A DNA stretch of 64,000 nucleotides. Origin: a virus. The stretch is taken from IMG/VR virus record IMGVR_UViG_3300037585_005926, positions 1 to 64,000 of that record. One strand, 5' to 3'. The notes beneath the pieces are model-generated. The model was not told the DNA's origin. It did no database searches and worked only from the letters and a program-made list of their open reading frames with translations. The position numbers and the translations under genes are program-made. Positions 49,487 through 60,200 of the stretch are shown here, piece by piece. How positions within the stretch are numbered: position 1 is the first letter of the stretch; each line of letters opens with the position of its first letter.

Positions 49487-50095
49487 ATGTTAATTAATTT
49501 TGAGAATATTGAAGAAAAATGCCACACGGCAGCCTCATCGGCTGAGTATGCGATACTCGCCGAGAAAGTGAGCAAAGTAAAAAAGATCTTTTTGATTGGA
49601 AATGGTGGCTTGCACTACGTAGCGAGCCATATGGCGACCGATTTATCGCGACTGATACCGGATAAGGCTGTATATTCATTTGATAGTGTCGGGTTTATCA
49701 CATCCAACGCCAACGATCATGGGTATGACAAGATCTTTATTAGATGGCTAGAAACTATTGCCAATGGTGTTGAAAGACCGGAGGAGTGCTTAATTATAGG
49801 ACTCTCTTGTTCGGGCAATTCGGGCAATGTTATCGATGCCCTACATTGGGCTGACGATACTGGCTATGAGACATTTATGGTTAGCGGTCAAACGTCTGAT
49901 GTTTTGCGCAAAGGCGTGGATGAATTATCCCTTGATTGTGAATTTTTCCACACTGTCGAAGTAATGTGTCTAATGATATTCTATGATCTTATTCACCGTA
50001 CAGGCAATCACTGTCCGTCTATTCGACAAGAAAAAGACAGACTGACAGACTCCCCTCTTCGCAAATCGAAGGAGGAAAATTGGGAACCCCTATAG
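49487..50095 (+). CDS. SIS-domain phosphosugar isomerase (GmhA-like)
   Basis: Product of 202 aa. IFLIGNGGLHYVASHMATDL and IIGLSCSGNSGNVIDAL are SIS sugar-phosphate-binding motifs, arranged as in GmhA, which makes sedoheptulose-derived heptose phosphate. Sedoheptulose-7-phosphate is also the substrate of C7 cyclases, which would link this gene to the cyclase. AAGGAA site ten bases upstream. Confidence 0.78.
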   Translation: MLINFENIEEKCHTAASSAEYAILAEKVSKVKKIFLIGNGGLHYVASHMATDLSRLIPDKAVYSFDSVGFITSNANDHGYDKIFIRWLETIANGVERPEECLIIGLSCSGNSGNVIDALHWADDTGYETFMVSGQTSDVLRKGVDELSLDCEFFHTVEVMCLMIFYDLIHRTGNHCPSIRQEKDRLTDSPLRKSKEENWEPL

Positions 50096-51195
50096 ACAAG
50101 ATTTGCTGTGTTATATACCATACAGGAGAGATGTATAAGAAAATAGCATCCAATGCAGTCAACAGCTTTAAGAAATATCACCCAGATATACAACTATTTG
50201 AGGTGACAGATGACAACATTAGTGATTACCATTTTTCTAAAAACATAAACTTTTCTATTGATGGCATCGAAACCGAAATAGATATCGGCGCAAGAAAATT
50301 TTTCATCGCCGCTGAACTAATGAAGCTTCGCGGTTACAAGAAAGTTATCTGTTTAGGTGCTGACACCATAACGACCGCAAGACTCACGGAGTTTATAGAA
50401 ACACCCGCGGGAATAGCTGTTACCAGTGACTATCCTGACGCAAATGCTTTTCCTTGGGAACACAACGGAAACATGGTTTTGGGGCAGCCGGCTTGTATTA
50501 ATAAAGATCCAAATGCTGCAGGGACCCCAATAGCAGATTTTCATAAAATATACGAAGAGTCTTACAAGAACAATACCTTAGTCGCAGATGTCGCCTATGT
50601 TAATGCAGACGTTGTCTGTTTCAACTCACAAGAAATATTAGAGGAAGTATGTAAAATATGGTATAAATATCGGGCCATAACATTGATCCCAAAATATAGA
50701 TTCCGACTGGCACATGAAGTTGGTGCGTACGACCTTGATATGCCCCAATCAGAGATAAATCTTATTAGAAGTAAGCTGTCAGAAATCAAATCACCGAATG
50801 CTTGGGATCCGACATCCCAGACTGCGATGGTGACTCGGTACCATTATCTTTCGGAACAAGCCGCGTTAAACATCTTCGTTGCACCACACACGCAGCAGCC
50901 CGGGGTCATTCAATTTGTTGACCTGCCTGTTCTTAAAAAAGGAGTTTGTTATAATGTTCGTAGCAAGGGCACCGTAAGTCACTCTAACAAGAATTTAAAA
51001 GATTTTTATGTTAAAGATGGTCATCTATTTAATCACACCCACAATCAAATAAAGGTTTGGCATTACTGTGCGTCTCTATCTTCGAGTCCCAAGGGATTTG
51101 AGGGCACCCTAAAAGAGATAAATGATTCTTTTAGCGATGAGGTAAAACAATATTTTGCTAATGAATGCAACTGTGAGAATTACTTTAATGTATAA
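50080..51195 (+). CDS. putative glycosyltransferase (GT-A, GT8-like)
   Basis: Product of 371 aa from TTG 50080, supported by GGAGG four bases upstream. The N-terminal half (KICCVIYHTGEMYKKIA, ARKFFIAAELMKLRGYKKVI, CLGADTITTARLTEF, VAYVNADVVCFNS) follows the GT8/nucleotide-diphospho-sugar transferase pattern with a D-x-x-like acidic centre. The C-terminal half is unassigned. Confidence 0.55.
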   Translation: MGTPIDKICCVIYHTGEMYKKIASNAVNSFKKYHPDIQLFEVTDDNISDYHFSKNINFSIDGIETEIDIGARKFFIAAELMKLRGYKKVICLGADTITTARLTEFIETPAGIAVTSDYPDANAFPWEHNGNMVLGQPACINKDPNAAGTPIADFHKIYEESYKNNTLVADVAYVNADVVCFNSQEILEEVCKIWYKYRAITLIPKYRFRLAHEVGAYDLDMPQSEINLIRSKLSEIKSPNAWDPTSQTAMVTRYHYLSEQAALNIFVAPHTQQPGVIQFVDLPVLKKGVCYNVRSKGTVSHSNKNLKDFYVKDGHLFNHTHNQIKVWHYCASLSSSPKGFEGTLKEINDSFSDEVKQYFANECNCENYFNV

Positions 51196-52096
51196 CAACG
51201 TGCTAGTAACTGGCGGATCGGGATTCTTGGGAAAAAGGTTATCTATAGTCAGACCACAATGGACATACCTGTCATCGAAAGACTGCGATCTCACCAGTAC
51301 AACCCAAGTTAAAGAACTATATGGGGATCTTAAACCAGACGCAGTTCTTCATCTCGCTGCCCGCGTCGGTGGAATAAAAGATAATATTAAAAACCAGGCT
51401 GAGTTTTTCTATAATAATACGATGATGAACACAAACATAATCAATGAAGCTTATGAAGCAGGCATTGAGCGTGTTCTCTCATCCTTGAGCACTTGCGCCT
51501 TCCCAGAAGATATAGCAGCCTTCCCATTTACTGAGAGAGACTTTTTTAATGGACCGCCGACCGAGACAAACTTTTCATATGGAATGACAAAAAGAATGCT
51601 CCAGGTTGGTAGTCGGGCGTATAGAAATCAGTGTGGAATGAACTATTCTACATTCTGTCCGTCTAATCTTTATGGGCCAGACGATCATTTTGGAAAGGAA
51701 TCGTCACACTTTGTAGCAGCCTTGATTCACAAGGTATACACAGCCACAGAGGGCTCTGAAATAGATTTGTGGGGCACCGGCCTACCGATGAGGCAACAAC
51801 TGTATGTGGACGATTTATGTGCCATTCTGCCTGTACTCCTAGAGGTACACAATACAGAAGTCCCACTGATTGTAGCACCGAAAGAAAACTTATCCATATT
51901 AGAGATGGCTAGAACTTTGGTTGAACAAGCCGGCAAAAATGTGAGATTATCTTTTAATGGAAACATGGACGGCCAATTTCGAAAAGATGGGAACAACGAA
52001 GAACTGATGAAACTAATCGGCTCTTTCAATTTTACAACTTTTAAGGAAGGTGTGACCAAAACTTATAAATGGTATTCGGAGAATCAAAATGAGTAA
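51188..52096 (+). CDS. fcl: GDP-L-fucose synthase
   Basis: Product of 302 aa from ATG 51188. [48 protein letters not shown] (Tyr-x3-Lys), [13 protein letters not shown] are family signatures. It epimerises and reduces GDP-4-keto-6-deoxymannose to GDP-L-fucose, taking the product of Gmd encoded immediately after. Overlaps both neighbours. Confidence 0.9.
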   Translation: MYNNVLVTGGSGFLGKRLSIVRPQWTYLSSKDCDLTSTTQVKELYGDLKPDAVLHLAARVGGIKDNIKNQAEFFYNNTMMNTNIINEAYEAGIERVLSSLSTCAFPEDIAAFPFTERDFFNGPPTETNFSYGMTKRMLQVGSRAYRNQCGMNYSTFCPSNLYGPDDHFGKESSHFVAALIHKVYTATEGSEIDLWGTGLPMRQQLYVDDLCAILPVLLEVHNTEVPLIVAPKENLSILEMARTLVEQAGKNVRLSFNGNMDGQFRKDGNNEELMKLIGSFNFTTFKEGVTKTYKWYSENQNE

Positions 52097-53081
52097 CAAA
52101 CAAAAAACAGCTTTAGTAACAGGTGTAACGGGTCAAGATGGTTCTTATCTCGTAGATCTGTTATTGGAAAAAGGATATAACGTGGTGGGAGTAAAGAGAA
52201 GAACTTCCCTCATTAGCACCGACCGCATCGATCACATTTTTAATGATGTAGATAAGATACAGAACTTCACGCTAGCATACGGAAACATGATCGATGCCGG
52301 CAATATGTATCGATTACTAAATCAGTACAAGCCAGATGAGATTTATAATCTTGCAGCCCAGTCACACGTCAGGGTTTCCTTTGACACACCGGAAGAAACA
52401 TCAGATATCGTTGCCATGGGTACCTTGCGTTTGCTTGAGGCCGTGCGCTCTGTCTGTCCGGAATCTAGATTTTATCAAGCCTCATCGTCTGAGATGTTTG
52501 GAGACAATCCCGAAAATCCACAAAGCGAGACAACACGATTGATGCCGGCAAGCCCCTACGCTTGCGCAAAAGTGTTCGCACACAACTTGTGTCGCAATTA
52601 TCGCGAGAGTTATGGCATGCACATTTCCAGCGGCATTTTGTTCAATCATGAATCTCCCAGAAGAGGAGAGACCTTTGTTACACGTAAGATAACAAAGGCT
52701 GCAGCAAACATTAGGCTTGGCCGCCAAGACAAGCTTTACCTAGGAAATTTAGATGCTAAGCGCGATTGGGGGTTTGCTGGAGACTACGTGGACGCCATGT
52801 GGCGTATGACACAACAAGATACCCCTGATGACTATGTTGTGGCAACAGGCGAGACACACACTGTAAAAGAGTTTTTACATGAGGTGTTTGATTACGCCGG
52901 CCTCAATGTGGATGAACACGTGGAAATAGACACAAGACTATACCGACCACATGAAGTGCCATTGTTATTGGGTGATCCATCTAAGGCGAAAGAAAAGCTG
53001 GACTGGGAACCAACAATCAGATTTAAAGGCCTCGCAAGAATGATGTACGACGCCGATCTCAAGAGCCTCGCTAAATCATAA
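52089..53081 (+). CDS. gmd: GDP-mannose 4,6-dehydratase
   Basis: Product of 330 aa. [75 protein letters not shown] and [20 protein letters not shown] are the classic Gmd motifs. It makes GDP-4-keto-6-deoxymannose for Fcl; the phosphomannomutase at 23.3 kb would supply the pathway. Last gene of the glycan island. Confidence 0.94.
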   Translation: MSNKQKTALVTGVTGQDGSYLVDLLLEKGYNVVGVKRRTSLISTDRIDHIFNDVDKIQNFTLAYGNMIDAGNMYRLLNQYKPDEIYNLAAQSHVRVSFDTPEETSDIVAMGTLRLLEAVRSVCPESRFYQASSSEMFGDNPENPQSETTRLMPASPYACAKVFAHNLCRNYRESYGMHISSGILFNHESPRRGETFVTRKITKAAANIRLGRQDKLYLGNLDAKRDWGFAGDYVDAMWRMTQQDTPDDYVVATGETHTVKEFLHEVFDYAGLNVDEHVEIDTRLYRPHEVPLLLGDPSKAKEKLDWEPTIRFKGLARMMYDADLKSLAKS

Positions 53082-53082
53082 T

Positions 53083-53310
53083 ATGCGTATTGGCTCACTT
53101 ATACAATGGCAAGAGCCCTACAACGATGATCCGAGCCTTATTAAAGACGCCGGCCTGGGTATAGTTATGAAGATAAAAGAACACGTATACAGCCCAGGAA
53201 GCTCAACAGGCTTCTGTGAGGAGCTAAAATATACTGTTTTTGACGTATACAGAAACAAATTTAATGATATAATAACATTAAGCGAAGATTATATATCGCT
53301 AAAGGAATAA
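53083..53310 (+). CDS. VGDLV-like protein
   Basis: Product of 75 aa: MRIGSLIQWQEPYNDDPSLI, GLGIVMKIKEH, YTVFDVYRNKFNDII, LSEDYISLKE. Strand order as in the family, with R-I-G-S-L-I for V-G-D-L-V. It marks the switch from glycan genes to late phage genes. Confidence 0.55.
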   Translation: MRIGSLIQWQEPYNDDPSLIKDAGLGIVMKIKEHVYSPGSSTGFCEELKYTVFDVYRNKFNDIITLSEDYISLKE

Positions 53311-53312
53311 AA

Positions 53313-53519
53313 ATGCAATTATCAAACCAAGCACTCGGTGCTATCATGATGGCTCTTCAAGAATCGCTACTTAATGAATTGGACATTGTCCCGATTTTAA
53401 GTGGCTTTAAGCTTTTTGAAACCGATGAGGGACTCATTGTTGAAAACCCGCCTACGGTGCGTGTCTCTGACAATGCAGAAATCTCCAACCAAGATTTAGA
53501 AGAAATGGCGAAGCGATAG
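53313..53519 (+). CDS. conserved small phage protein
   Basis: Product of 68 aa: LGAIMMALQESLLNELDIVP and GLIVENPPTVRV. I recall this A-L-Q-x-S-L and V-x-N-P-P pattern from cyanophage and other T4-like phage proteins of unknown function, located near gp55-type genes. AAAGGA site. Confidence 0.6.
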   Translation: MQLSNQALGAIMMALQESLLNELDIVPILSGFKLFETDEGLIVENPPTVRVSDNAEISNQDLEEMAKR

Positions 53520-53785
53520 TGCCGATATTCAAGTATAACTGCGGGAACTGTAATGAGACAGTCACAGTTATGCATGCTTCGGGCGCCTATATCACCGATT
53601 GTGACAAGTGTGAAACAGAAAATAGTCTGACTAGATTACTGAACAAGCCTTTCATCAACAAGAAAGTGAAAAATAATGACACCGAAAATACCGGTGAACT
53701 TACAAAAAAGTATATTGAAGATAATAGAGATATTTTGGAACAACAAAAGAAAGAAATAAAGAATAGAACGTATGACAAGTCTTGA
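53519..53785 (+). CDS. FmdB-like zinc-ribbon protein
   Basis: Product of 88 aa, GTG start overlapping the previous stop. PIFKYNCGNCNETVTVM and TDCDKCE supply the CxxC...CxxC zinc ribbon, followed by LTRLLNKPF as in FmdB-type ribbons; the C-terminal half is a charged helix. It may be a transcription-related accessory protein, given the adjacent sigma factor. Confidence 0.65.
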   Translation: MPIFKYNCGNCNETVTVMHASGAYITDCDKCETENSLTRLLNKPFINKKVKNNDTENTGELTKKYIEDNRDILEQQKKEIKNRTYDKS

Positions 53786-54104
53786 AGTAACATTATCTAT
53801 TATACTTTTTATATCGTTGGTGTTTAGCACCGGCGTAGTATTATATGCGAGAGCGGCCATTGTCAAGCTTCTAAGCATCTCTGAGGAGATGCATGATCTT
53901 AAAGAAATGGTTGATGCTCTTGCTGCACACCTTGAAGGTGTATATGAGCTTGAAATGTTCTATGGTGACGAAACTCTCGGTGCCCTAATGGAACATGCAA
54001 GGTCCTTCAATAAACAGTTGGAGACCTTCGAATATATTTATGGACTAATAGAAGAAGATGCAGAAGATACAGAAACCCCCGCCGACGAAGAAGAAACGTC
54101 GTAA
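53772..54104 (+). CDS. membrane-anchored coiled-coil protein
   Basis: Product of 110 aa: one N-terminal transmembrane helix (LSIILFISLVFSTGVVLYA), then a coiled coil with VYELEMFYGDETLGALMEHA, a segment I recall as conserved in T4-like marine phages. Acidic C-terminus. Overlaps the sigma gene by 47 bases. Confidence 0.6.
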   Translation: MTSLEVTLSIILFISLVFSTGVVLYARAAIVKLLSISEEMHDLKEMVDALAAHLEGVYELEMFYGDETLGALMEHARSFNKQLETFEYIYGLIEEDAEDTETPADEEETS

Positions 54105-54771
54105 GAAGAATCACTACTTTACAAAAGATCATGAGAATGCCATTATTAGGTATTCTAATACTGAATGTATAAGAGAGCGAACAGATTTATATGTCAATTG
54201 GATTGGCCCAGCTTTTAACGAAATGGTTGATAAGATTGTCTTTACTTATAAATTTACAAATTTGCCAAACATCGACTCGCTAAGAGACGAGTGTAAAATT
54301 TGGCTGATGACAATATTGGACAAGTACGATCCCTCTAAGGGGTCGAAAGCTTTTTCTTACTTTTCAGTTATAACTAAAAACTGGTTTATTCACAAAGTAA
54401 AGAAGCAACAGCGCAAGAATAAAACAGAGGTAAACTTTGACAATCTTGCCAAGAATTATGAAGAGCAATATCTGTCAACAAATGAATCTTATGTAACCGA
54501 ACGGGAAGAAAACGAGTTTTGGAATCATTTTTATAAAGAACTAAAATCGTGGGACGCTTCTCAGATGAAAGAAAATGATTTGAAAGTGTATCAGGCGATA
54601 GTCGTTCTTTTCGATTCAAAAGAAGATATACAAATTTTTAATAAAAAAGCTATTTATCTGTACCTGCGTGAAATCACTGGCTTAAACACTAAGCAAATAG
54701 TGAATTCACTAAAGAAGTTTAAGAAAAAGTATTACTTCTTTACACAGAACTGGAACAATGGTGCATTATGA
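54058..54771 (+). CDS. late-transcription sigma factor (T4 gp55-like)
   Basis: Product of 237 aa. A Lys-rich start (TKKKRRKKNHYF), then PAFNEMVDKIVFTYKF, DECKIWLMTILDKYD and KAFSYFSVITKNWFIHKVKK, which match sigma region 2 elements as found in gp55 proteins of T4-like phages. It would direct host RNA polymerase to late promoters of the TATAAATA type. Strong overlap with neighbours indicates coupled translation. Confidence 0.72.
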   Translation: MQKIQKPPPTKKKRRKKNHYFTKDHENAIIRYSNTECIRERTDLYVNWIGPAFNEMVDKIVFTYKFTNLPNIDSLRDECKIWLMTILDKYDPSKGSKAFSYFSVITKNWFIHKVKKQQRKNKTEVNFDNLAKNYEEQYLSTNESYVTEREENEFWNHFYKELKSWDASQMKENDLKVYQAIVVLFDSKEDIQIFNKKAIYLYLREITGLNTKQIVNSLKKFKKKYYFFTQNWNNGAL

Positions 54772-55067
54772 AAAACAACGACATAGATTCATTAGTAAAT
54801 GAAGCGTTAGGTAACATAAGAGACGATCGCAAAGCTGCCCGCGAATTTTTAAATGAGATCGCGAATAAAATTGTGACTGAGCCAGATCAGAATAAATACC
54901 TAAGCCCAGTAGCAGCAAAGCATATAGAGACGATGCAGCGGTCAAACGAGCAGCTTGTTAAAATTATTTCTATTCAAAAGAAAGATCAAGTGGCATCGTT
55001 TGAACTGTCCGATGAAGACAAAGACAGCATATTCAATTTGATTCAGGGTGAACCTGCAGATGTCTAA
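54768..55067 (+). CDS. hypothetical helical protein
   Basis: Product of 99 aa: SLVNEALGNIRDDRKAAREF, AKHIETMQRSNEQLVKII. Entirely helical, coiled-coil-like. Overlaps the sigma gene and the lysozyme gene. It could be a small assembly factor; unassigned. Confidence 0.5.
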   Translation: MKNNDIDSLVNEALGNIRDDRKAAREFLNEIANKIVTEPDQNKYLSPVAAKHIETMQRSNEQLVKIISIQKKDQVASFELSDEDKDSIFNLIQGEPADV

Positions 55068-56190
55068 CGAACTTTTACCGTTTGAGGCACTTACGATCCG
55101 CGGAGGCATTATCGAAACGGTCGCCGCGGCAACCAGAAAGGGCGCCATAAAAAGTGACGTTTACGAGGGCAAGGATCAGTTTATCGCAGTTATCTTAAGC
55201 GAACTCACACCAACCGGATTCACTGACAAAGAAGTGGCTGGAACGTCCGGCACAACTGCCCCGGATAGTATTGCCGGCGACAAAGGTGCCATTTACGGAT
55301 TTAAGGTGAGAATCATATCGGCAGACTCGCCTCACGCTTTTTTGCCCGAACCGTGCCAGGACAGTAAAAATGAGCAGATAAACTCGATGATCAAAAATAT
55401 GCATACAACAGCGCTCAGTCGCGAGTCAAACTATGCGCCGGGCCAAGAAGTTTACGTGCAGTTGGAGAAAGTAGATTTTTCGTACAACTTAGATAGTTGT
55501 TGGATTATCGGCCCATCCAACTCTGGTACCTTGTCAAAACAAGGGACTAACCTAGACTGTCTGACCTCTAAGGATGCCTTTGGCAATAAGAGAATTACTG
55601 AATACAATATAGAACTCTCAAAAGAAGGCAAAGTGGGCGGCCCATCCACAGCCGCAGATATAAACGCAGCTTATCCAGCCGCCGCAGCAGTCCCTGGCTT
55701 GGCAGAAAAAATCGTGCAAGTAGCAAACAGCGTAGGTATTCCAGATCCTGGCTGGTTAGCTAACTTGATTAACTTTGAGAGCGGATTCGACGAGACCAAA
55801 CAAAACGAGCGCGGCAGTGATTGTTGGGGACTTATTCAATTTTGCCGTACCTCCGGCGCCAAAGAAGTTGGAGCTATTTGGAAGGCCGGCGAGAGACCGC
55901 CTGACGATTTTTTGAATAACGGCCCAGTCGCACAGATGGATTATGTGGAGAAATATCTTCTCGGAGCTAAAGGAGAATATAAGACGATACAAGATGTATA
56001 TGCAAGAGTGTTTTTCCCAATTTCTATGAAACATGGAGATGACTTTAGCATTTACGAATGGTACGTGGAAAACAAGGGTCAAGCCGCGGCCGATAGATAC
56101 CTACGTCAAAATCCCGGGATTGTCTACAAGGGCGATTACATAGGTAAAGCAAACGGCAAGGCAAAACTTCCCACAAGGTTGTCTTCATAA
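55060..56190 (+). CDS. gp5-like baseplate hub lysozyme
   Basis: Product of 376 aa from ATG 55060. Residues 1-200 are beta-rich and OB-like (YGFKVRIISADSPHAFLPEP, APGQEVYVQLEKVDF), as expected for a gp5-type hub. Residues about 215-370 hold a lysozyme/transglycosylase fold with catalytic Glu in LINFESGFDE and the CWGLIQFCRTSG segment. It would open peptidoglycan during injection. Followed by structural genes. Confidence 0.65.
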   Translation: MSNELLPFEALTIRGGIIETVAAATRKGAIKSDVYEGKDQFIAVILSELTPTGFTDKEVAGTSGTTAPDSIAGDKGAIYGFKVRIISADSPHAFLPEPCQDSKNEQINSMIKNMHTTALSRESNYAPGQEVYVQLEKVDFSYNLDSCWIIGPSNSGTLSKQGTNLDCLTSKDAFGNKRITEYNIELSKEGKVGGPSTAADINAAYPAAAAVPGLAEKIVQVANSVGIPDPGWLANLINFESGFDETKQNERGSDCWGLIQFCRTSGAKEVGAIWKAGERPPDDFLNNGPVAQMDYVEKYLLGAKGEYKTIQDVYARVFFPISMKHGDDFSIYEWYVENKGQAAADRYLRQNPGIVYKGDYIGKANGKAKLPTRLSS

Positions 56191-56235
56191 ATAACCTAAA
56201 GCACGACTGAGCACACGGAATAAACAGGAAAGTAG

Positions 56236-57231
56236 ATGAAAAAAATATATGATAATAAGCGCAACCGCAAAGACGGTGGTCTTGGTGATGCAACAACACA
56301 AGAAAAGGCTGACGCTGGATTAGGATATACTTATTCTAGCAATGGGCTATTTCATACAGCAATACCTCTGCGGACGTTATCCTACAAATCAGCCCCCAAC
56401 GAACAGGTTATCAACCAAGCCGGTTCATACATTGTTTTAGGAACAGACCGTCCTGATAGTGCAGCATCTGGTTATGGCGCCATTGGTTCCAACATTGCAA
56501 ACTCTATTGACTTGGTTGTCGGAAGAATGTCAAGCGCGAATGGTGGCGACGGCCCTCCCGGCCAAGGAGAGGGTACCGCACAGACTGACAACTCATTTTT
56601 TGCTGACGCCGCAAGAATACATATAAGCCAACTGACCGATATTGATAAAAACTTTGGGCTCGCTAGCGGATTTGCAGATCCCAATCGCGGCCGATCGGGC
56701 ATCGGCTTAAAAGCAGATGCAATTAGAGTCATTGGCCGAGAGGGTGTCAAAATAATAACAGGAGAGGCTGATAGCGTCGAGGGCTACGCATTATCCGGAG
56801 AGACAAACTCTTTAGGCGGCAAGATTGTCAAGCAGGCCCCACAGATTGATTTAGTGGCTGGCAATATCAACAGCAGCTATATTACATTTGGCGGGATCCT
56901 CCACCCACTTGAAAACATCAATAACTTACAGCCAGCCGTCCGCGGAGAACTCGCTCGTGATGCTTTTATTGAACTCAGTGACATTCTTGGCGATCTATGG
57001 TCATCATTGTATGTCACGTCATTAGTACAAGTAATATTCAATGCTATTTTAGGCATCTCTTTTATGGAGCCATGGCGCGCCGGCGCCTCGTCTGCAATAG
57101 TCTCAGCGCAGTTGAACTGGGTTATGAATACGATGTATCATGTTAGAATCAACAAAGACAACTGGGAGTTTAATTACTGCAATCCCGGCGGTTATAAGTA
57201 TATCTGTAGCAGAAACGTTAACATAACGTAA
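56236..57231 (+). CDS. tail/baseplate structural protein
   Basis: Product of 331 aa. IGLKADAIRVIGREGVKIIT and QIDLVAGNINSSYITFGG suggest a beta-helical or trimeric fibre-like part; the C-terminal third is helical. I recall similar proteins next to gp5 genes in marine T4-like phages. AGGA site. Confidence 0.6.
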   Translation: MKKIYDNKRNRKDGGLGDATTQEKADAGLGYTYSSNGLFHTAIPLRTLSYKSAPNEQVINQAGSYIVLGTDRPDSAASGYGAIGSNIANSIDLVVGRMSSANGGDGPPGQGEGTAQTDNSFFADAARIHISQLTDIDKNFGLASGFADPNRGRSGIGLKADAIRVIGREGVKIITGEADSVEGYALSGETNSLGGKIVKQAPQIDLVAGNINSSYITFGGILHPLENINNLQPAVRGELARDAFIELSDILGDLWSSLYVTSLVQVIFNAILGISFMEPWRAGASSAIVSAQLNWVMNTMYHVRINKDNWEFNYCNPGGYKYICSRNVNIT

Positions 57232-57244
57232 AGGAAATAGTGGT

Positions 57245-60200
57245 ATGGCTAAAAGTCGTGTAGATAAAACAATGGTTCCGATACCGGAAAGAATGCCCAA
57301 AGATGGCACCTCTCCGTATCTAAAATTTCAAGATAAGAACGGAGATGGCTTACCGGATGTCTGTGACGTTTCGGTATCTCCTGGAAAAGTATGCTTGGAC
57401 TGTGTCCCCAACCCGTACGCGATCAACAGTAACTGGCGTGACCGCAGCCAGACGGATCCTATACTAAACGAGAAGAATTGTAAATACCAAATCACCTTTG
57501 TGACACCAGAAACCACAACTGGATACACAGAAGGTATGACTGACGAGGAAGCTGACGAGGCTCTGAAAGAAAAGTTCGAGAAGTACGGCCGCGATGCGAT
57601 TCAAATGATGCTAGAAGAGTTTCAAAAAGATGATTCTTTTGCAACTGTAGAGAACGTGCTCAAGGTAACAGAGTTTACTGACTTTCATTTAGAACCACGG
57701 CAAGGTTCACGATTGAAGCTTCTCTATTCAGTGGACTTCTCAACAGTGTTTGGGCTCCCCGAGATACAACTTGATGACGGCGAGCCAGAAGAAGTAGAAA
57801 AAGACGATATAAAGGTCAAGTTTACTACGGCCGAAATGACGCCCATGAATATCAGAGTCAGAAAGGGACTCAATTTATACAACAGATATTTGAAAGTGTT
57901 TACGGGAACGCAAGGCGGCCATCTAAAGTTTAAAAAAGACGACAGGTATTTTGACCTTTCGGATTACGGAGATGATGGTCTTTTTGGGACATCAGCGCTT
58001 GGAACACTGTACAGCGACTTAGACTCATGGCTTAGCAGCCGCGGCTTCACGATGTCAGTAAGTTTTTGGGACCTGTTCAGTTCAGACGAGCTTATGACTA
58101 AGCTGGTAATGGTCTTTGATGGCAATTACAACATTAAAAAAATGCAAGTATATACTGAGGGCTGCGGTGATCGGCCGGCTGCTACATATAAAAAGAATCG
58201 ATTAAGATCTTTACGCCGGCGAGGTAGCTGGAAAGACAAGACCGCAGTGGCATATTTCGCAAGAATGCAAGAAATGGACAGAGGCTTCAAGGCCCGACGC
58301 CCCAAGCCATGGATTGAGTTTCTCGAAGAGTTTACTTACCCTGAAATATATGCGTGGCAGCCTGAAGGCGATATAGGAGAACCTACAACATCAGCTTGTA
58401 TCCAGAACAATCTTGAGAATGAGTTTAAAGACTTGGGTCAGGATATCTTTGACGAAGTTTTCTCTATTGGAGATGCTGTTGCAAAGGCCTTCCATGATAA
58501 TCTGTGTCGCCTGGATCCAGACGAAGTAAAGAGAGATCTTGGAGAAATGGGCCTAAACCAGGGCGCCCCAGGCCTCTCGAATCCTCATAATATGCAAAGT
58601 AATGCGCGCATGCAGGCCTATTACAGGATTGACGAAAAAGATCCAATTTTTGTAAACATGTGCAAGAGAGCCATAATGTATAAGGGCTTCGGCGGAATGG
58701 GTATGGGCTCTCTAGATCAATTATACAAACATGGCCTCGGTCCTCTTAAATATTGTGGTCTGTATGATCTTATGTTCGAAGCGATTGAGTGCTTATTTAA
58801 AGGATTGACTTTGGCTGAAGCACTCGGCCGAATAATATTAACTGCTCTCAAGGCAATGGGAGTTCGAGATTTTGGAGTACTGTTTGTTGGCTTACCTCCT
58901 GAAAAACGCGCTGAACTCGATGCACTTGTCAAAAAGAATTTAAAATCTGGAAAAACGTTTGAAGCACTCGATGATAAATCGCCACGCGCTGAAGATGCAC
59001 CATTTTTTGGTGAAGTGAACTTTGTAAAACCGTGGGAAGACGAAGCATTTGTTGAGCACCAAGAAAAAACGAGTAGGCCCGACGCATTCGGTGCCCAGGT
59101 GCCTTCCAAGAATAAAGATATTAGCAATTACGACCCCACTGTACAGCGCCGCACTCTGGGCCAGCAACTAGCCGGCCCGTCTGCACAACAGAAGTCACAG
59201 CTAGATTCCCAGAAAGTGTTTGATGCATACATCCTCGCGCTAATCGAAGTGTATGAGGATAACTACCTAGCACTCCTCGACCATATGAGCGGCTTCCCGG
59301 GAGCGCAGTTGATTGCCGCTGTCATCGCACTGCTTGATTGTCCGCAGCCACCTTTATTTAATCCAGGTATTATGGACTTTGTCAAGAGTTTAGGCATGCC
59401 CTTCTGCAGAAATCAAGTTGATATTACTTCGATTAGAATGGAGAATCCATTTAGAATGTGGCCAAAGCTAGCTGATATTCTTGGGCTTCTTTTCTTCTTG
59501 CTAAAACAGGCTTTCTGGGCTCTTCTGGCAAAAATTCTTCTAGCAATTCTTGGCAAGATTTGTGAGATTATTGGTAACGCAATTTGCAAGGCTCTGGAAA
59601 CCGTAGGGGAAGTTGTAGCTGCGCTGCCCAGCGCTATCGCCGGCCGCACAAACTTGTTTGATGTCATTAGGGACACGATCTGTGGCCCCACTGTTAGCAA
59701 CGAACAAGTGGAGAACACAGTTGTTGAGATCGTGAACCAACTGGGTGTTGGTGGTGCTGCGCTAGCAGACCGCGATAGGGCGATTAGCTTCTTTGCAGAT
59801 TCAATGAACGCTATGACCAGACAGGAGGCGTTTGAAGCTATGCTCGATGGCCCATCCGCCATGGCGCTGGATATCATAGATGGCATTGTGGAGCACGATT
59901 ACCCAGAGTATCGCGAAGCTCTGCCAAACAAGTCATCGATATCTAAGTTTTACAAAAACGTAGGCCTATTGATGCCGGCAGAGTCAAGAAACGAGCTAAG
60001 GGATATATTGGAAGCCTTCCCAGAAGAACTAAATGCGCCAGTTAATCCTTCAATGTGTTCGACGCCAGAAGAGTTAGAATTATTCAATGAGAAGCGTTGT
60101 TCGTTATTGGAAGGACGCATGTCTCCGGCACAGTGTGAGGCACTCAACATGAGCGCCAAAGCGCAATTGTTAGAAGACCTAGACGATATTGGAAAGGTCA

